Assembly: GCF_910592395.1 (NCBI RefSeq)
Contig: NC_088315.1
Span: 15,049,808-15,113,807, forward strand
Origin: Lineus longissimus
Taxonomy: Eukaryota; Nemertea; Pilidiophora; Heteronemertea; Lineidae
DNA: 64,000 nt
Direction of reading: 5' to 3'
Shown here: positions 10,425 to 21,873 of the stretch, one piece after another
How the letters are laid out: each line of letters begins with the position of its first letter
How positions within the stretch are numbered: the first letter of the stretch is position 1
Program-made: the position numbers and the translations under genes
Notes under the pieces: generated by a model
What the model was told of the DNA's origin: nothing
Databases searched by the model: none
What the model saw: only the letters and a program-made list of their open reading frames with translations

Positions 10425-11116
10425 TAGCAGGCCTATGGTCGTGTTCTGGTCATTGGTCATGCAGACTTACTGGCGGCTCATATCGGTCATAAAGTCCTCA
10501 TGCCCTACAGATGGTGGATCGGCATGGTCATGGGTTAGATTCCTGTCCTCGAGATTGAGTGGTGCTTTGGTCATTGGTAGACCCATCTGCAGTGCGTCAG
10601 TGATCGGGAAGGAGGACCATTTTGTCTTGGAGGCAGAGCCTTTTTAATTGAGATGAAGATGACAACTGATGGAAATTAACATCATTCAGATATGGATGAC
10701 TCATGGCCCAAGACTGACAGGATGACATCTTTGAGTCCAGCTAAAGCATAACCAGTAACAATGATTTTCAATGGATCACTTTCTTCTTCAATATGAAAAT
10801 ACATGTAAAAAACTAAACCAGTAAACAACATAGAATTTCTAATTTCAAAGTAGATAACACAAAACTGGCCCATTAGGGGCACTTTAAAACTACGGAGTGT
10901 CCCAGAAATTATGCTTGGTGAAGAAGTAAATGTTACAACACCAGTTACATGACTAATATCAGCCTATGAGCACATGCTTCAATATGTCCCCGAGTAAAGC
11001 AGTTTATTGCTTCCTGTGCCTAGTCAGCATCAAGGCCTATTGCAGAATTGTAGCGGTAAACTTTCTGGGACACTGTAGCACTACATGATAAGAGACCATA
11101 CAAATAAAATTTTGTG
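10425..11116. other. No gene seen
   Basis: AT-rich unique-looking sequence between the foldback and the next repeat pair. Only short chance open frames; no paired splice sites could be supported. Confidence 0.5.
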
Positions 11117-11124
11117 CTTTAAGA

Positions 11125-11545
11125 GAGACTAGGCATGGCGCCAGTCTCTCTTAAAGCACAGTCAACAGGCATTTGGTCTCAGTATTTGGGTTTTGATTGC
11201 CATGACTGTACCCCTGTAAAAGTCAGAGGAGGAGAAGTTTTGAATGATGAAAGCATTGAAGAAGAAGAAATGTTATTATTGAGGAAAGCAAAATTTATTA
11301 TGAGACTAGAAGGCAGTGTCCTGACTTGATTATTTTGAAAATGGCGGTCTGAACACATTAAAAGGTGGAACATGGCATTTTATCGACTTTGAAGTGTTCC
11401 GCAGTTAAAGGGAGACTATAAGCAGCAGCTAGGTAGGCAAGATAAAGTCATACAAATTTGCCAATAGGGGTCAGTCATATCTCTAGGCATGGCGCCAGTC
11501 TCTCTTAAAGCACAGTCAACAGGCATTTGGTCTTAGTATTTGGGT
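11125..11545 (+). repeat. Pair of direct repeats (aggcatggcgccagtctctc...)
   Basis: About 60 bp beginning aggcatggcgccagtctc at 11131 recurs at 11484 with one or two differences, ending at cagtatttgggt / tagtatttgggt. The tract just before the first copy (11105-11150) also contains inverted agagagact / agtctctctt words, suggesting a small foldback. Confidence 0.8.
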
Positions 11546-11694
11546 AAGTACAGAATCAAGGCAGCTCAGAGAGCAATGATTGAACGATGCTGTGGACAAG
11601 TCCAAGGATACTGCATCAGTCACGACCAACTTCTCATCAGAAAGCGTCACCACCAGCATATTCAATGTTCAGTTCCAACCTGTACCAGTCCAAT

Positions 11695-11830
11695 GCACGC
11701 CTGTCATGGTCAGCAGTGGTCAGCTTAGCGCGATATGGAACATTCTTCTGAAACTCAAGCGAGGGAAGTCTGCTCATTAGCCTATCTCGCGCACTGCTCC
11801 TTCTTGTCAAACATCGTAGTGAAATCGTGG
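11695..11830 (+). repeat. Dispersed repeat, first copy
   Basis: gcacgcctgtcat ... gtagtgaaatcgt recurs at 13660-13794 at about 90% identity by eye, including gcgcgatatggaacattctt. Confidence 0.85.
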
Positions 11831-12074
11831 TACAGTGGGGCGTCCTCGAGGATTGCAGCTGGTCGGACAGACGTGAGGTGGAATGTGGGCCGCTGCACTT
11901 CTTCGTTGATGTGCGATGGCAGATAGCACAGTTGTTGCGTTGCATGACAGCTGAAAGTGAATGTGATATCATAGAACTGAGGCGTTTGCAATGAGACTAT
12001 AGGTGAAGTAGAAGCAAGGAGTGAAATGGGCCATCTTCCAGTGACTAATATACAGAGTAAGGGCACTGGGTGTT

Positions 12075-12880
12075 GTTAGATTTAGCATTGAATGTATTCC
12101 TCATACAAGCGTGAATAGTGTGGACATACAGTGAGAGGTGAGAGACCCCTATTGACTACTTCTTGTAACTTTATCTTGGATATTATATTAGTATTGAACT
12201 TCTAGCCATGGAATATGAAGAAATTGAAGTTGTAGGCATGGAATATGAAAAATTATTCAACGGTGAAAGACATTATTCCATGAGGCTTTGCCGTGATCGC
12301 AAAGGACGCGACGCGATTGGTTCACATGCTAATGAGGTATGAATGATAATGATAATTACCTCTATAATGCTACTTGGATAGCGACTGTGTCGTTGATTGC
12401 AACAGTGGTCTATGTCAATGTGTGCCTGTAATGTCAATGAAGTATGATGAGGTGATGACGATAGTGCAATTATTAAATATTGGCAAGAGATCATACTACA
12501 ACATAGGTCTTGTTTTTGACAGATGACTGTGCGACATTCCCATTGGGTCTTGTTAGAGTCAGCGCTGCATGTATTCCTTGTACAAGCTTGAATAGTTGTG
12601 ACGGACTTTGAGGGGTGAGAGACCCCTATCGGCTACTTCGGCTAACTTTATCTTGCCTACCTAGCTGCTAGCAATAGTGCCCCTTTATCAAGACTGAAAC
12701 CCACTGTGCGGGGCTAAGAAATTACCTTTATAATCCTAGTTGGATAACCACTGTGTAGATGATTTGAAGAGTGCTCTGTGGATGTGTGCCTGTAATGTCA
12801 ATGAAAGTATGATGAGGTGATGACGATAGTGGAATGACGAAATATTGGAAAGAGATCTATTGACTATTCCTAGAAGAACA
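12075..12880 (+). repeat. Diverged tandem duplication, two units of about 450 bp
   Basis: Unit 1 (about 12075-12500) and unit 2 (about 12540-12880) share cttgttaga.tcagc, gaggtgagagacccctat and cctgtaatgtcaatga..gtatgatgaggtgatgacgatagtg in the same order. Divergence is clearly higher than in the 51-kb duplication, so it is older. No coding potential seen. Confidence 0.75.
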
Positions 12881-13659
12881 TATGTCCTGTTTTGACTAGG
12901 TGGCGCATTTTAGAATCAGCAGTGAGCACTGTGTGTAACATGGTGGAGGCAGCGGAGATAATAACTGTGTCGAAAGTATTGTTATAGGGCCTTCCCTAGG
13001 CCCATGGGGTTAAATTTACAATCCACGATTGAAAAGACGTAGTTTGATCGCATTCAACTATAAATCCATTGAACAGTTGTGTTCCTTTAGTCAACCGATG
13101 ACCTTTTGTTGGGCCATGATCGGGGATTGTAAACTGTAAATGTATTATGGACTGGGAGACGGGGGAAACACAAGTGAAATAGACCAAAACAAGTGATTTT
13201 GGGGCTTTGGTTTAGACGCATGCCCCACATGCGCCATGCGGGATTATACGGTTCATGTGAACTTGTTGACATCTACATGATCTAGTGCTGTTATTGGTCA
13301 TGGTACATGGTAGGCCTAATCATCATGGCTATATGTTTCAGGAAAAGCTCGGAGTAAAATGAACTGCCGATGAATAATGATGTTGTTCATGTTTACCATG
13401 TTTACTAGTACATAGCCATAGGGTATGCACTGGCCAGTGCACTTTCTGCACGTCGTCATGGTCATGTAGGTGATACCTTGCATATTTTGTTTTTTGAATG
13501 CGCATGCTTTTTGGGCAAAATCACTTGTACCAACACTAATGAATAATGTCTTCTTATCCCTATGACTCCATACACAGTGAGGGCATTGTCCCATTCCCAT
13601 CAAATGGTAACTTATTGTACCGTATTAGGGTGGAAGTTCGGGAGCAGATACCTACCGTT
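12881..13659. other. No gene seen
   Basis: Only short chance frames on both strands and no supported exon. Confidence 0.45.
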
Positions 13660-13794
13660 GCACGCCTGTCATAATCAGCAGTGATGAGCTGAGCGCGATA
13701 TGGAACATTCTTCAGAAACTCAAGCGAGGGAAGTCTGCTCATTAGCATATCTCGCGCACTGCTCCTTCTTGTCAAACATCGTAGTGAAATCGTA
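13660..13794 (+). repeat. Dispersed repeat, second copy
   Basis: Matches 11695-11830. Immediately followed by the hairpin at 13801. Confidence 0.85.
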
Positions 13795-13800
13795 ATGGAA

Positions 13801-13825
13801 AACGTCTGGCTTTGCGCCAGACGTT
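13801..13825. repeat. 10-bp perfect hairpin
   Basis: aacgtctggc, loop tttgc, gccagacgtt. It abuts the end of the dispersed repeat and may be its terminus. Confidence 0.85.
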
Positions 13826-14289
13826 GAGACTAATAAGTGAAGAACTAATAGGTAAAGAACTTCTACTTGCGCGAGACTGCTCTGATAAAATTATCATTGC
13901 AGAGACTACGGTGACGTACACACATATTTTTTACAATCAAAAATGCCCTCAAAAGACGACATGGAATGATTATTTTATTGATATTTCCTACTATATACCT
14001 TCCAATTATCACTTTATACAAATAGATCGGCGTTAGGTCGCATGCTTTTCTTTCCTGGTGACACTATAAAGCAAAATAGTTGCAACCCCGTAAATGCGCT
14101 ATAAGTCCAATAATAAGTGACGGTGACCCGTTATAAATGTTTCGCCAGCTTCGCTTTTTTGCCGCTACGCGGCGCGTTGGGCCCTTGCGTCAAGCAATGT
14201 GATAAATGATTTGAATTAAAATTTACAAAAACAACAAAAATGAGAATTGAAAATATGAATAGTATCCCGAAAAATTACCATGTGTGAAT

Positions 14290-14800
14290 ACCAGTTAAAA
14301 CCAGGGATATGGTCCAGTAAATAAATCAATTAAGTGCTCTATTAGATTTGCACCACAAAAACGTACATCATCAAAATATGTCTAGGACAGGCAAAAAGAT
14401 GGATAGCTCCGATCATTACAATATCACCACTCTGGCAGTTCATGATGACAATTCTAGACACGAAATAAATCAATCAATGAATATGGATTGCATCACAGAA
14501 CACCACCATGACCACCAGCAGACCATTTAAAATCTATTCTAATTCTATGCTAACCTTTGATATGGTACACTCAGGTACAGTAAATAAATCGTTTACAGTG
14601 CGCTCTAAAACTGCACCACAAAACAGGCGCATCAACAAAATATGCATGGGACAAACGAAATAAAACGGACAGTTCAGATCAATACAATTTTACCACAATC
14701 AATCACATCAGTGCAGCAGTATGGCTTTAAAATCTTCATAGATAATGTACAGTGTACATAAAGAGATGAGTGTACATTGAGTGTACATACGTGTACAAAT
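14290..14800 (+). repeat. Diverged tandem duplication, period about 262 bp
   Basis: cagtaaataaatc...gtgctct...gcaccacaaaa at about 14312 recurs at about 14574, followed in both by atcaacaaaatatg and gatcaatacaat-type words. No gene seen between 13826 and 15229. Confidence 0.6.
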
Positions 14801-15229
14801 AGAAATTCACCATTCTGACTACTAGTATAAATGCTCCAGCATCCACTAGTATGGTGATAATATGACCCTGCACTGCAGACTCTGTCCCCCGAGATACTCC
14901 ACTGGGCCACAAGTATTTTGAGTCGAAAAAGACCAGGAAAGAAGCATAACCTCAATTAGGCCGGCCCAAACTAATTGTCTGTTTGCAGTAACCCTACCCA
15001 AGGTACATGTCTTCACACAGGCAAGGTACTAGCTCGTAGGTAGGCAAATAGTTTTGATAATTCTCAGTGATTTTGTAGGTGAAAATGAAAGAAAAACTCC
15101 AATAAGAACTTTTGGGGTCGGTCGGGTTACGGCAAACAAACAATACATCTGGTCCAGCCTAATAACAGAAAAAGGATTTTCTCTTCGAACTAACAATGGG
15201 GAATTTCACGTTCAATCTCAACTCAGAAA

Positions 15230-18200
15230 TCATTGTGTTTCCTTAACCCCAAGACTTGTCAACTGCTCTCGTGCTTCTCCACTTAGCAATGGCAACGTGT
15301 TCTTTTCAATCACAAGGTCCACAGGTTTAATATCGGGATATTTTGTCTTTACACATGCTAGCCTGAAGTGAAAGAAAATGTTCTGCTTTTTTGTTTTTTT
15401 CACATTCTGACCATTTTCTTTCACATAAAATTCCCTTGGTCCATGCGTTCGCACAACGTACTGCTGTCTGTCCACAGCAACGTAGTTGGCATCATCTGGG
15501 CGGACTATTGTCATCTTGCAACCAGCATCCAGAGGTTGCTGGCAACCATAACAAATGCGTGCTTTTGTTTGGGAATGCAGCAATACGTGAAACCCATCTG
15601 CTTGCTCTGATGGGATTTCACTGTTGAAACTGTGGGCTGGGTCTACAATCCTCTCTGGTGTCAATGGAGGTGCACGGAAGTTCCCAGCACGCCGAGATGG
15701 CTTTCCCGATTTTTTCCCTGCCCCCTTGGTAACGTTAGTGTTCAACATTGCCGATAAATTGGCTCCACCTTTTCTCTTGCTTCGCCACTGAAGGAATTGT
15801 GGCAACATACCCACCACTTCCCCTACAGCCAAGGAATGGGCGCACACGTTCATCGATTTGTATTGGCAGCACTTGTCATCGCACGCTATCCGGCCGGATG
15901 CAGCTGAAAACTCAACAAAATGTGGAGCTTTTGAAGAGTCACTTCGAACCATCCTTGCATAGGTGACACCTGGAGCACTTGTTATGTCAGATGACTCATT
16001 TTTGACAATGCCTGCTGCTTTTTTCCACATTGACTTCAGCATCTCATCAGGTAGTGTCAACAGATCTGCATCCTTGTAGTGAACAGAGAGGCAAGGATCC
16101 TGGCTTTGAATTTCATCAGCATCGGCATCAACAGTTCCCTTCCCAAAGACTTTTTGTAGGAGAGTGGTCCGTTCTTCTTCCGTCATCTTTTTCCACTCAA
16201 CTGGATCGACCTCCAAATGTTGAAACTTTGGAGCAAGTCTGTACTCCCCGCAGCCTCGGACAGCTTTCTTAGCCTCATTGTACTGGCAGATCACGAACTG
16301 ATGGAGTTTTTCATTAAAATCTGGAAGAGAGTTTTTCTTGTGTCCTACCCACTGTTTGAGGGAGTTGTTGAGACTCTCATTTCCATTCGTTGTGAAACGG
16401 CGTCCTTGCCAATGGGCAGCTTTGCGTACACACTCTATCATTCGGGCCTTGAAGCTCTCCGCCTGATGCTTACTGAACCAACGGTAAAAACCTGGGGCAA
16501 TCGCCTGCCATTTGTCTTCAAGCTGTCCTAGTCTCACATCGAAATCTTCACTGTCATGAGCATCAACTAGACCCTTAATTAGGACTGTTCCCTCCTGGAA
16601 GCCAAATATATCCCTTAGCAGCACCTTCTTCACCAATGCGGAGACATACAGTTTTGTCGCCATGTATCTTTCTATATTGGCCTTTTTGTGAATCCAACAG
16701 AGGAGATTAATGGAATCTGGGAATGCAGCAACAATGGCATTCAGGAGGGCCACCTCACCATCTGTTCCAAATGCCTGTATATGGCGAAGGGCAGGATTAA
16801 GTCGCTGTAGGCATGTCATGAAATAGTAATAGTTGTCCATTTCGCGTTTATGGTGGACAAATGACGGCCCCACGAAAAATGGATGCGTTCCTGTTTTAGC
16901 AGAAACCAGCACTGGATGTTGCAAAGTCGTCACTGTCACATAGAAATTTCCCAACTCAAATGTTGGGTCGATGCCAAATACAGAAAACTCCTCTGGATGA
17001 GTCAGGAATTTTTCTGCATCACGCAGCTGCTCTCTTGTGGCCAACATATATTGCAAAGTTGGCTCAAAACCTGTTTTTGTTTGTTCAGTCTGAATGTGGC
17101 CCAATGTCAGTTCGTGTAAAAATTCACCAGTTTGTTGGCTCTTAAGACTGTCAATGAGAACAGTCAACCCATCCTTAACATGATTCTGCTTGAACCTGCT
17201 GGCATTGTATATCTGGGTGGTATTCCTTGGCTCCTCAGAAACACTACGACTGTTATCACCCCCACACTCAGTATACACCTCATGGTAAATATTCTTGGAC
17301 TTACTCCTGGCCTCCGTTCCTTTCTGCACTTTCGCATTAATGGACTCAATCGTAGTTGGATCAGTTCGGTGATATGCACCCTTCACCTTCACAGCGTTAC
17401 CATGGCATGGTAGGTACACTTCACTGCTGTCGCCTTCATGAAAGTACTGCACGACTGCATATCTGCCCGCATTGTTATTATCGTCTAAAAGAGTAGTAAT
17501 TATCCGAGAGAATCTTCGACCCAACTTCTCTTTTGTGCCCTTGTGAATGCCATACTGGCGCAATAGTGTGTACTGTCTCTTACCACGAACATCTGCTGCT
17601 GCCGCGGAAGAGACACCTACTACTTCTCCATCGCTGACATCCACCCAGAATTTTCTCCTTGGCATGCTGGTTAGCCAAGCCCCATTATCATCAGCAAATA
17701 ACGATTTATATTTGACAGACTGCAGATCTATCAAGAACACAGCATTCTTTCTAACTCCAATCGGTTTTTTTACACTAACAATACCATCCAATGGATCATG
17801 TAGAAGAAGGCAAAAGAGTTCTTTGGCAGTTAGACCAGTTTTTACTTCTGAGACAATTGGCATGGTTTTATCTCCATCATAATACTTGATGCCAGGCGAA
17901 CTCGTACCTGCAGCAGCCAAACTAGTTGTAGTTTTTGTACCTGCAGCAGCCGAAGCAGTTGTATTCTTCTGGACAAATTCAAAGTCTGTGGACCTGGAAG
18001 AAGAGCAGAACTGTCAATATTTACTCAGCAAAGCCAACACATCCATTATGTTTAAGGCTGCTGTCACATAATGCAATTTCACTTTTCTTTTTTTGCGCGT
18101 CACACTTTATGTTTTCTTTCATTCCTGGGAAAGCACACCACAACAAACAGTGCATGCCATAAAGCATGCACTGTTTGTTGCATGCTTTATGGCATGCAAT

Positions 18201-20935
18201 ATCCTGTTGCCTACTGTCTTGGACATGTCACATCCTGTCTTTAGCTCTAGTCAGGTCAGGGCCCGGCCCGATTGGAATTGATGCATACCACCAGGGCTGT
18301 TCAGCCAACCACATTCTTTATGTTAAAATGCACTTGCAGGCAAGTATAAATATGACACTGGGGATGTATGGGAGATTGACATCATCGTTCTGTGAGTAAC
18401 GTAAAACCGATATAGGTTTCTGGTTGAGTGATTCTTATTGGCATTGTGCCACGATTTCCTTTCATTTAGTGCGTCTAGTGTCAGGCCAGGTGGCAGCACC
18501 ATATGAAGTATGAAGGTGCTGCAAAGACCACTGAGGCCAAAAGAACACATGGGGACGCTTACCTGTTGTAGGACAATCGCCTTGTTGACTGGCTGCCAAG
18601 ATCTTGAAGTTTAATGGGGTCTTTGGGCTCACTGTCACTGCAACAAAGAGTAAAAATCATAAACTGAGGGTGCTCTTTTGACTTAAAACAGACACATATG
18701 GAAATATTTTTCTTTTCTGTTTCTCACACAATGCATGCACTGAAGAGCAATTCAAAATGTGCTAATCAATTCTTGTTTTTCAACAACCAACTGGCCTAGC
18801 AGACAAAGCATTCTTGAATGAAGGTGATAAAAGTCAGGAGAACACACAGCAAGGACACCTACCTGTTGAAGGACAATCCCTTTGTTGGCCCGCTGTCCAG
18901 TTCTGGAAGTTCGAATGTGTCGTTTGGGTCACTGTCACTGCAAATAAAAGTAAAAATCATATGAAGTTTGCTTATCAGTTCTTGCTATATTGAACTACCA
19001 ACTGGCCAAGCGGACAAAGCATTCTTGAATGAAGGTGATAAAGTCTGGCCAGGCCTAGAGAGAACACACAGCAAGGACACCTACCTGTTGAAGGACGATA
19101 TCTTTGTTGGCCTGTTGGCAAGGTATTGAAGTTTAATGCGGTCTTTGGGGTCCCTGTCACTGCAAGAAAGAGTAAAAATCATATAGAGGGCGCTCTTTTG
19201 ACCTGAAACAGACACATACACACGGACTTGTGCATGCACTGAAGAGCAGTTCAAAATTTACTTATTAATTTAAAAATGTTTCGACGACCAACTGGCCTAG
19301 CACTAGCAGACAAAATATATTCTTGAATGAAGGTGATAAAAGTCAGGAGAACACACAGCAAGGACACCTACCTGTTGAAGGACAATCCCTTTGTTGGCCC
19401 GCTGTCCAGTTCTGGAAGTTCGAATGTGTCGTTTGGGTCACTGTCACTGCAAATAAAAGTAAAAATCATATGAAGTTTGCTTATCAGTTCTTGCTATATT
19501 GAACTACCAACTGGCCTAGCACTAGCAGACAAAATATATTCTTGAATGAAGGTGATAAAAGTCAGGAGAACACACAGCAAGGACACCTACCTGTTGAAGG
19601 ACAATCGCTTTGTTGGCCCGCTGTCCATGTCTGAAGGTTCGAGGATCTCGTTTGGGTCACTGTCACTACAAGAAAAAGTTAAAATTGAATGACATGTAAG
19701 CTTGTATGTAATGAAAGCGGTATTTTGATTTGAAAAAAAGTTGTTCTTTTCAGTAAGCTGTTTTCAAAACAGTGGACAATTCAAAATGTGCTGCTTATCT
19801 TAGTCTCTGTATCAAAGAGGCAATCACATCCTAATACCTGACACTTTTCAATGTCTATTCAACACTGACTTGAGCAAAGTTAATTTTTTTTCTTTCAGAA
19901 TCAACACCAATCAAATAAAATATGGAGTTTAGTCAATAGTGCAGCTGTACAGCCGCTCTTAATCCAAATAGTTTTCAAGGTTAAATGGTGCCAGTTTTAG
20001 TGCATAGACTTACTCGTCAATATTAATGGGGTTGCGATGTGATCCAGTCTCCAGTCGTCTCCTCTTAGGCAATGCTGATTCAGCCACTGCATCTCTGTAA
20101 GTGTAACAACAAAAATAGGAGAAGGGTTACATTGATAAGGGGTGAAGATATAGCCGGCCAGAATACGCAGATTCATAATCCAAATGCAATTTTGTATAGA
20201 ATTTTCAAGTGGACCTCCATTGTCAATTAAATAAATCTTCAATCCGTGCCTTGGATTATCCTGACCGGACCAGAGCTCAGAACCTCTCTAATATTGACTT
20301 TAATAGGCCTACCAAGTTTCAGCAAATTCGTACGCATAATAAACGCACTACGGCACTACAACTGGATGTCTATTTTTATCGGACCACGATAAAATTGAAC
20401 GGGCCCTCCCATAACCATCATACCGAGTAAATCAAATCCTGAAAAACACGTTGGACGTTCAATTTCAAGGCTTATCAATCACATCATACAACCAGTCAGT
20501 CCGGTGTGTAGGCTTTGCCTAAATGGGTAGGCCTACAAAAGATTTGCAATAAGTGGTCTTCTGCTGTCAGTCAAATGGCCCTCCCCCCAATGGCACAGGT
20601 TGCTACACTCAGCAGCTAGTGATACCCTGATTTGAGTCACACAGCCCACACAAAAACATGCGCTGCGTACATGCTGCAATGCATAGACCAGGGCCTAACG
20701 TTGCATGTAGCAACACGCTGTGCTGCACAGCGTGCAGCTGCTGCAGTGCCAGTGTTGAACTTATTACTTGTAGGCCTATAGCTAAAAAAGAGCATGTAGG
20801 AGAATCAAGACACAATATCACTTGTTGACAATTTTCACGTCAGATTTACCTATTAGTTCCTCTATTCTGCAAATAGAAATTCCGGTAGAAATTGGGAGAT
20901 TTCTCCGGCGAGAATGAAAACCCCTCCTCGGACAT
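15230..20935 (-). CDS. MULE-type transposase gene with SWIM finger, eight exons, 1101 aa
   Basis: Minus-strand exons: 20935-20850 (ATG, MSEEGFSFSPEK), 20094-20014 (contains NLS-like PKRRRLE), five 75-nt exons (19665-19591, 19446-19372, 19159-19085, 18937-18863, 18637-18563) and 17993-15230. All internal junctions use the same phase (two nt left, one nt right) and the sum, 3306 nt, is an exact 1102 codons with stop. The large exon has an RNase-H-fold transposase core with FGIDPTF (Asp about 523), FGTDGE (Asp about 592) and NGNESLNN (Glu about 720), then a SWIM-like CDDKCC-x8-CAH motif (about 885-900) and a C-terminal CxxC/HxxxxxC zinc-like region. It is intact, so either recently active or domesticated; terminal inverted repeats were not found. 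An apparent start at 17920 is TTG, not Met. Confidence 0.85.
18141..18197. repeat. Two overlapping, mutually exclusive palindromes
   Basis: Stem 1: 17-bp perfect arms 18141-18157 and 18164-18180 (caacaaacagtgcatgc) with loop cataaa. Stem 2: gcatgccataaagcatgc (18152-18169) pairs perfectly with 18180-18197. They share sequence, so only one can form at a time. Located in the last intron of the transposase gene. Confidence 0.9.
18563..19665 (-). repeat. Five tandemly duplicated 75-bp exons with intron flanks
   Basis: Each unit has an acceptor (tgcag or gtag), a 75-nt exon starting tgacag and ending caacag, and a donor gta(a/g). Starts are spaced 300, 222, 287 and 219 bp. Exons 18863-18937 and 19372-19446 appear identical and their flanks match over several hundred bp (offset 509), a recent duplication of a two-exon block. 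Each encodes 25 residues of the pattern SDSDPNDTFELPELDSGPTK, with variants such as DSEPKDPIKL and DRDPKDRIKL. Because each is symmetric in phase, any number can be included or skipped without a frame change. Confidence 0.9.
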
Positions 20936-21170
20936 GTTGGGGATGCTCCATGTGCTTGCACCACGATATGTCGATGGTGTCCAGTCAAAACGGCCCGATC
21001 AAGGCCGGATGCTGCCAATCTGCGCACACGTTGATGAGGCTAAAAGGGGTATTGGGAAATGAGCATTCCTCCTTCCATTCCGACTGAAGCCAGTTTTAGT
21101 TACACCCGCGTTCGCGGCCACAACCATGGCAACAAGATGGAGTCTGCAGACCAGAATTCGACACAAGACT

Positions 21171-21262
21171 GGTTTCTGCTTTTCGTTTCTGTGTTTCTGC
21201 GTTTCGTTTCTGTGTTTCTGTGTTTCTGTTTCGTTTCTGTGTTTCTTGTTTTACAACTACCC
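21171..21262. repeat. Inverted copy of the gaaacacag minisatellite element
   Basis: gtttctgtgtttctgcgtttcg units ending cttgttttacaacta are the reverse complement of the array at 9596-9668. It lies just upstream (5') of the transposase gene start on the minus strand. Confidence 0.75.
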
Positions 21263-21873
21263 CAAAATCGCAGCCAAAAAATCGTTTAGCGCAAAACGAT
21301 TTCCGTAGCGAATTCGCGTCAGAACGTCCAAAACTTATACAATGTATCATTTCGTAGCGCAACAGAATGATGCGCAATATTCGAGAGGAAACACCTGCAT
21401 ATAAATAGGCCATTATCTTACCGTTTTAAAAAGTTTGAATTCATCCCTAACCTTAAATAATCCCCTGCCGTATCCATATCTGAAATAATGTTCTTGACAA
21501 ACCTAACCCAAAATAGTCCCGCCACACGGCCTGTTCAAGCACTCCAAACGAACTTCTACTACTATTCGCAAGGCAGCTACCCAAAACAACCCACCCAAAA
21601 CATGTACACTGCAGGCCTACACTCGATGTAAACATAAGCCAAAGGCAGTGCCAATGTCTACCAATTTCCATGTGGCATGTACATCCACCGCAAATGATAT
21701 GCATTAACATTACCCGAGGTGAGCACATGGTCCCTGGACCAATCATTTGGGTTTTTTTTGTCATTTTTGACCAGCCCCAGGTGCTCAAACTGAAAGTGAG
21801 CAAAAATATGCCACAACTGCCCGGTTTTGGAAAACCGTCCTTCAATGGACTATATCCTGCTATTTTTTTCCAG

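Noticed and set aside
20818-21027. Minus-strand 69-aa open frame starting MRRLAASGLD, over the first transposase exon
   Set aside because: Its frame leaves the wrong phase for the next exon. The MSEEGFSFSPEK frame in the same place fits exactly and has its own ATG.
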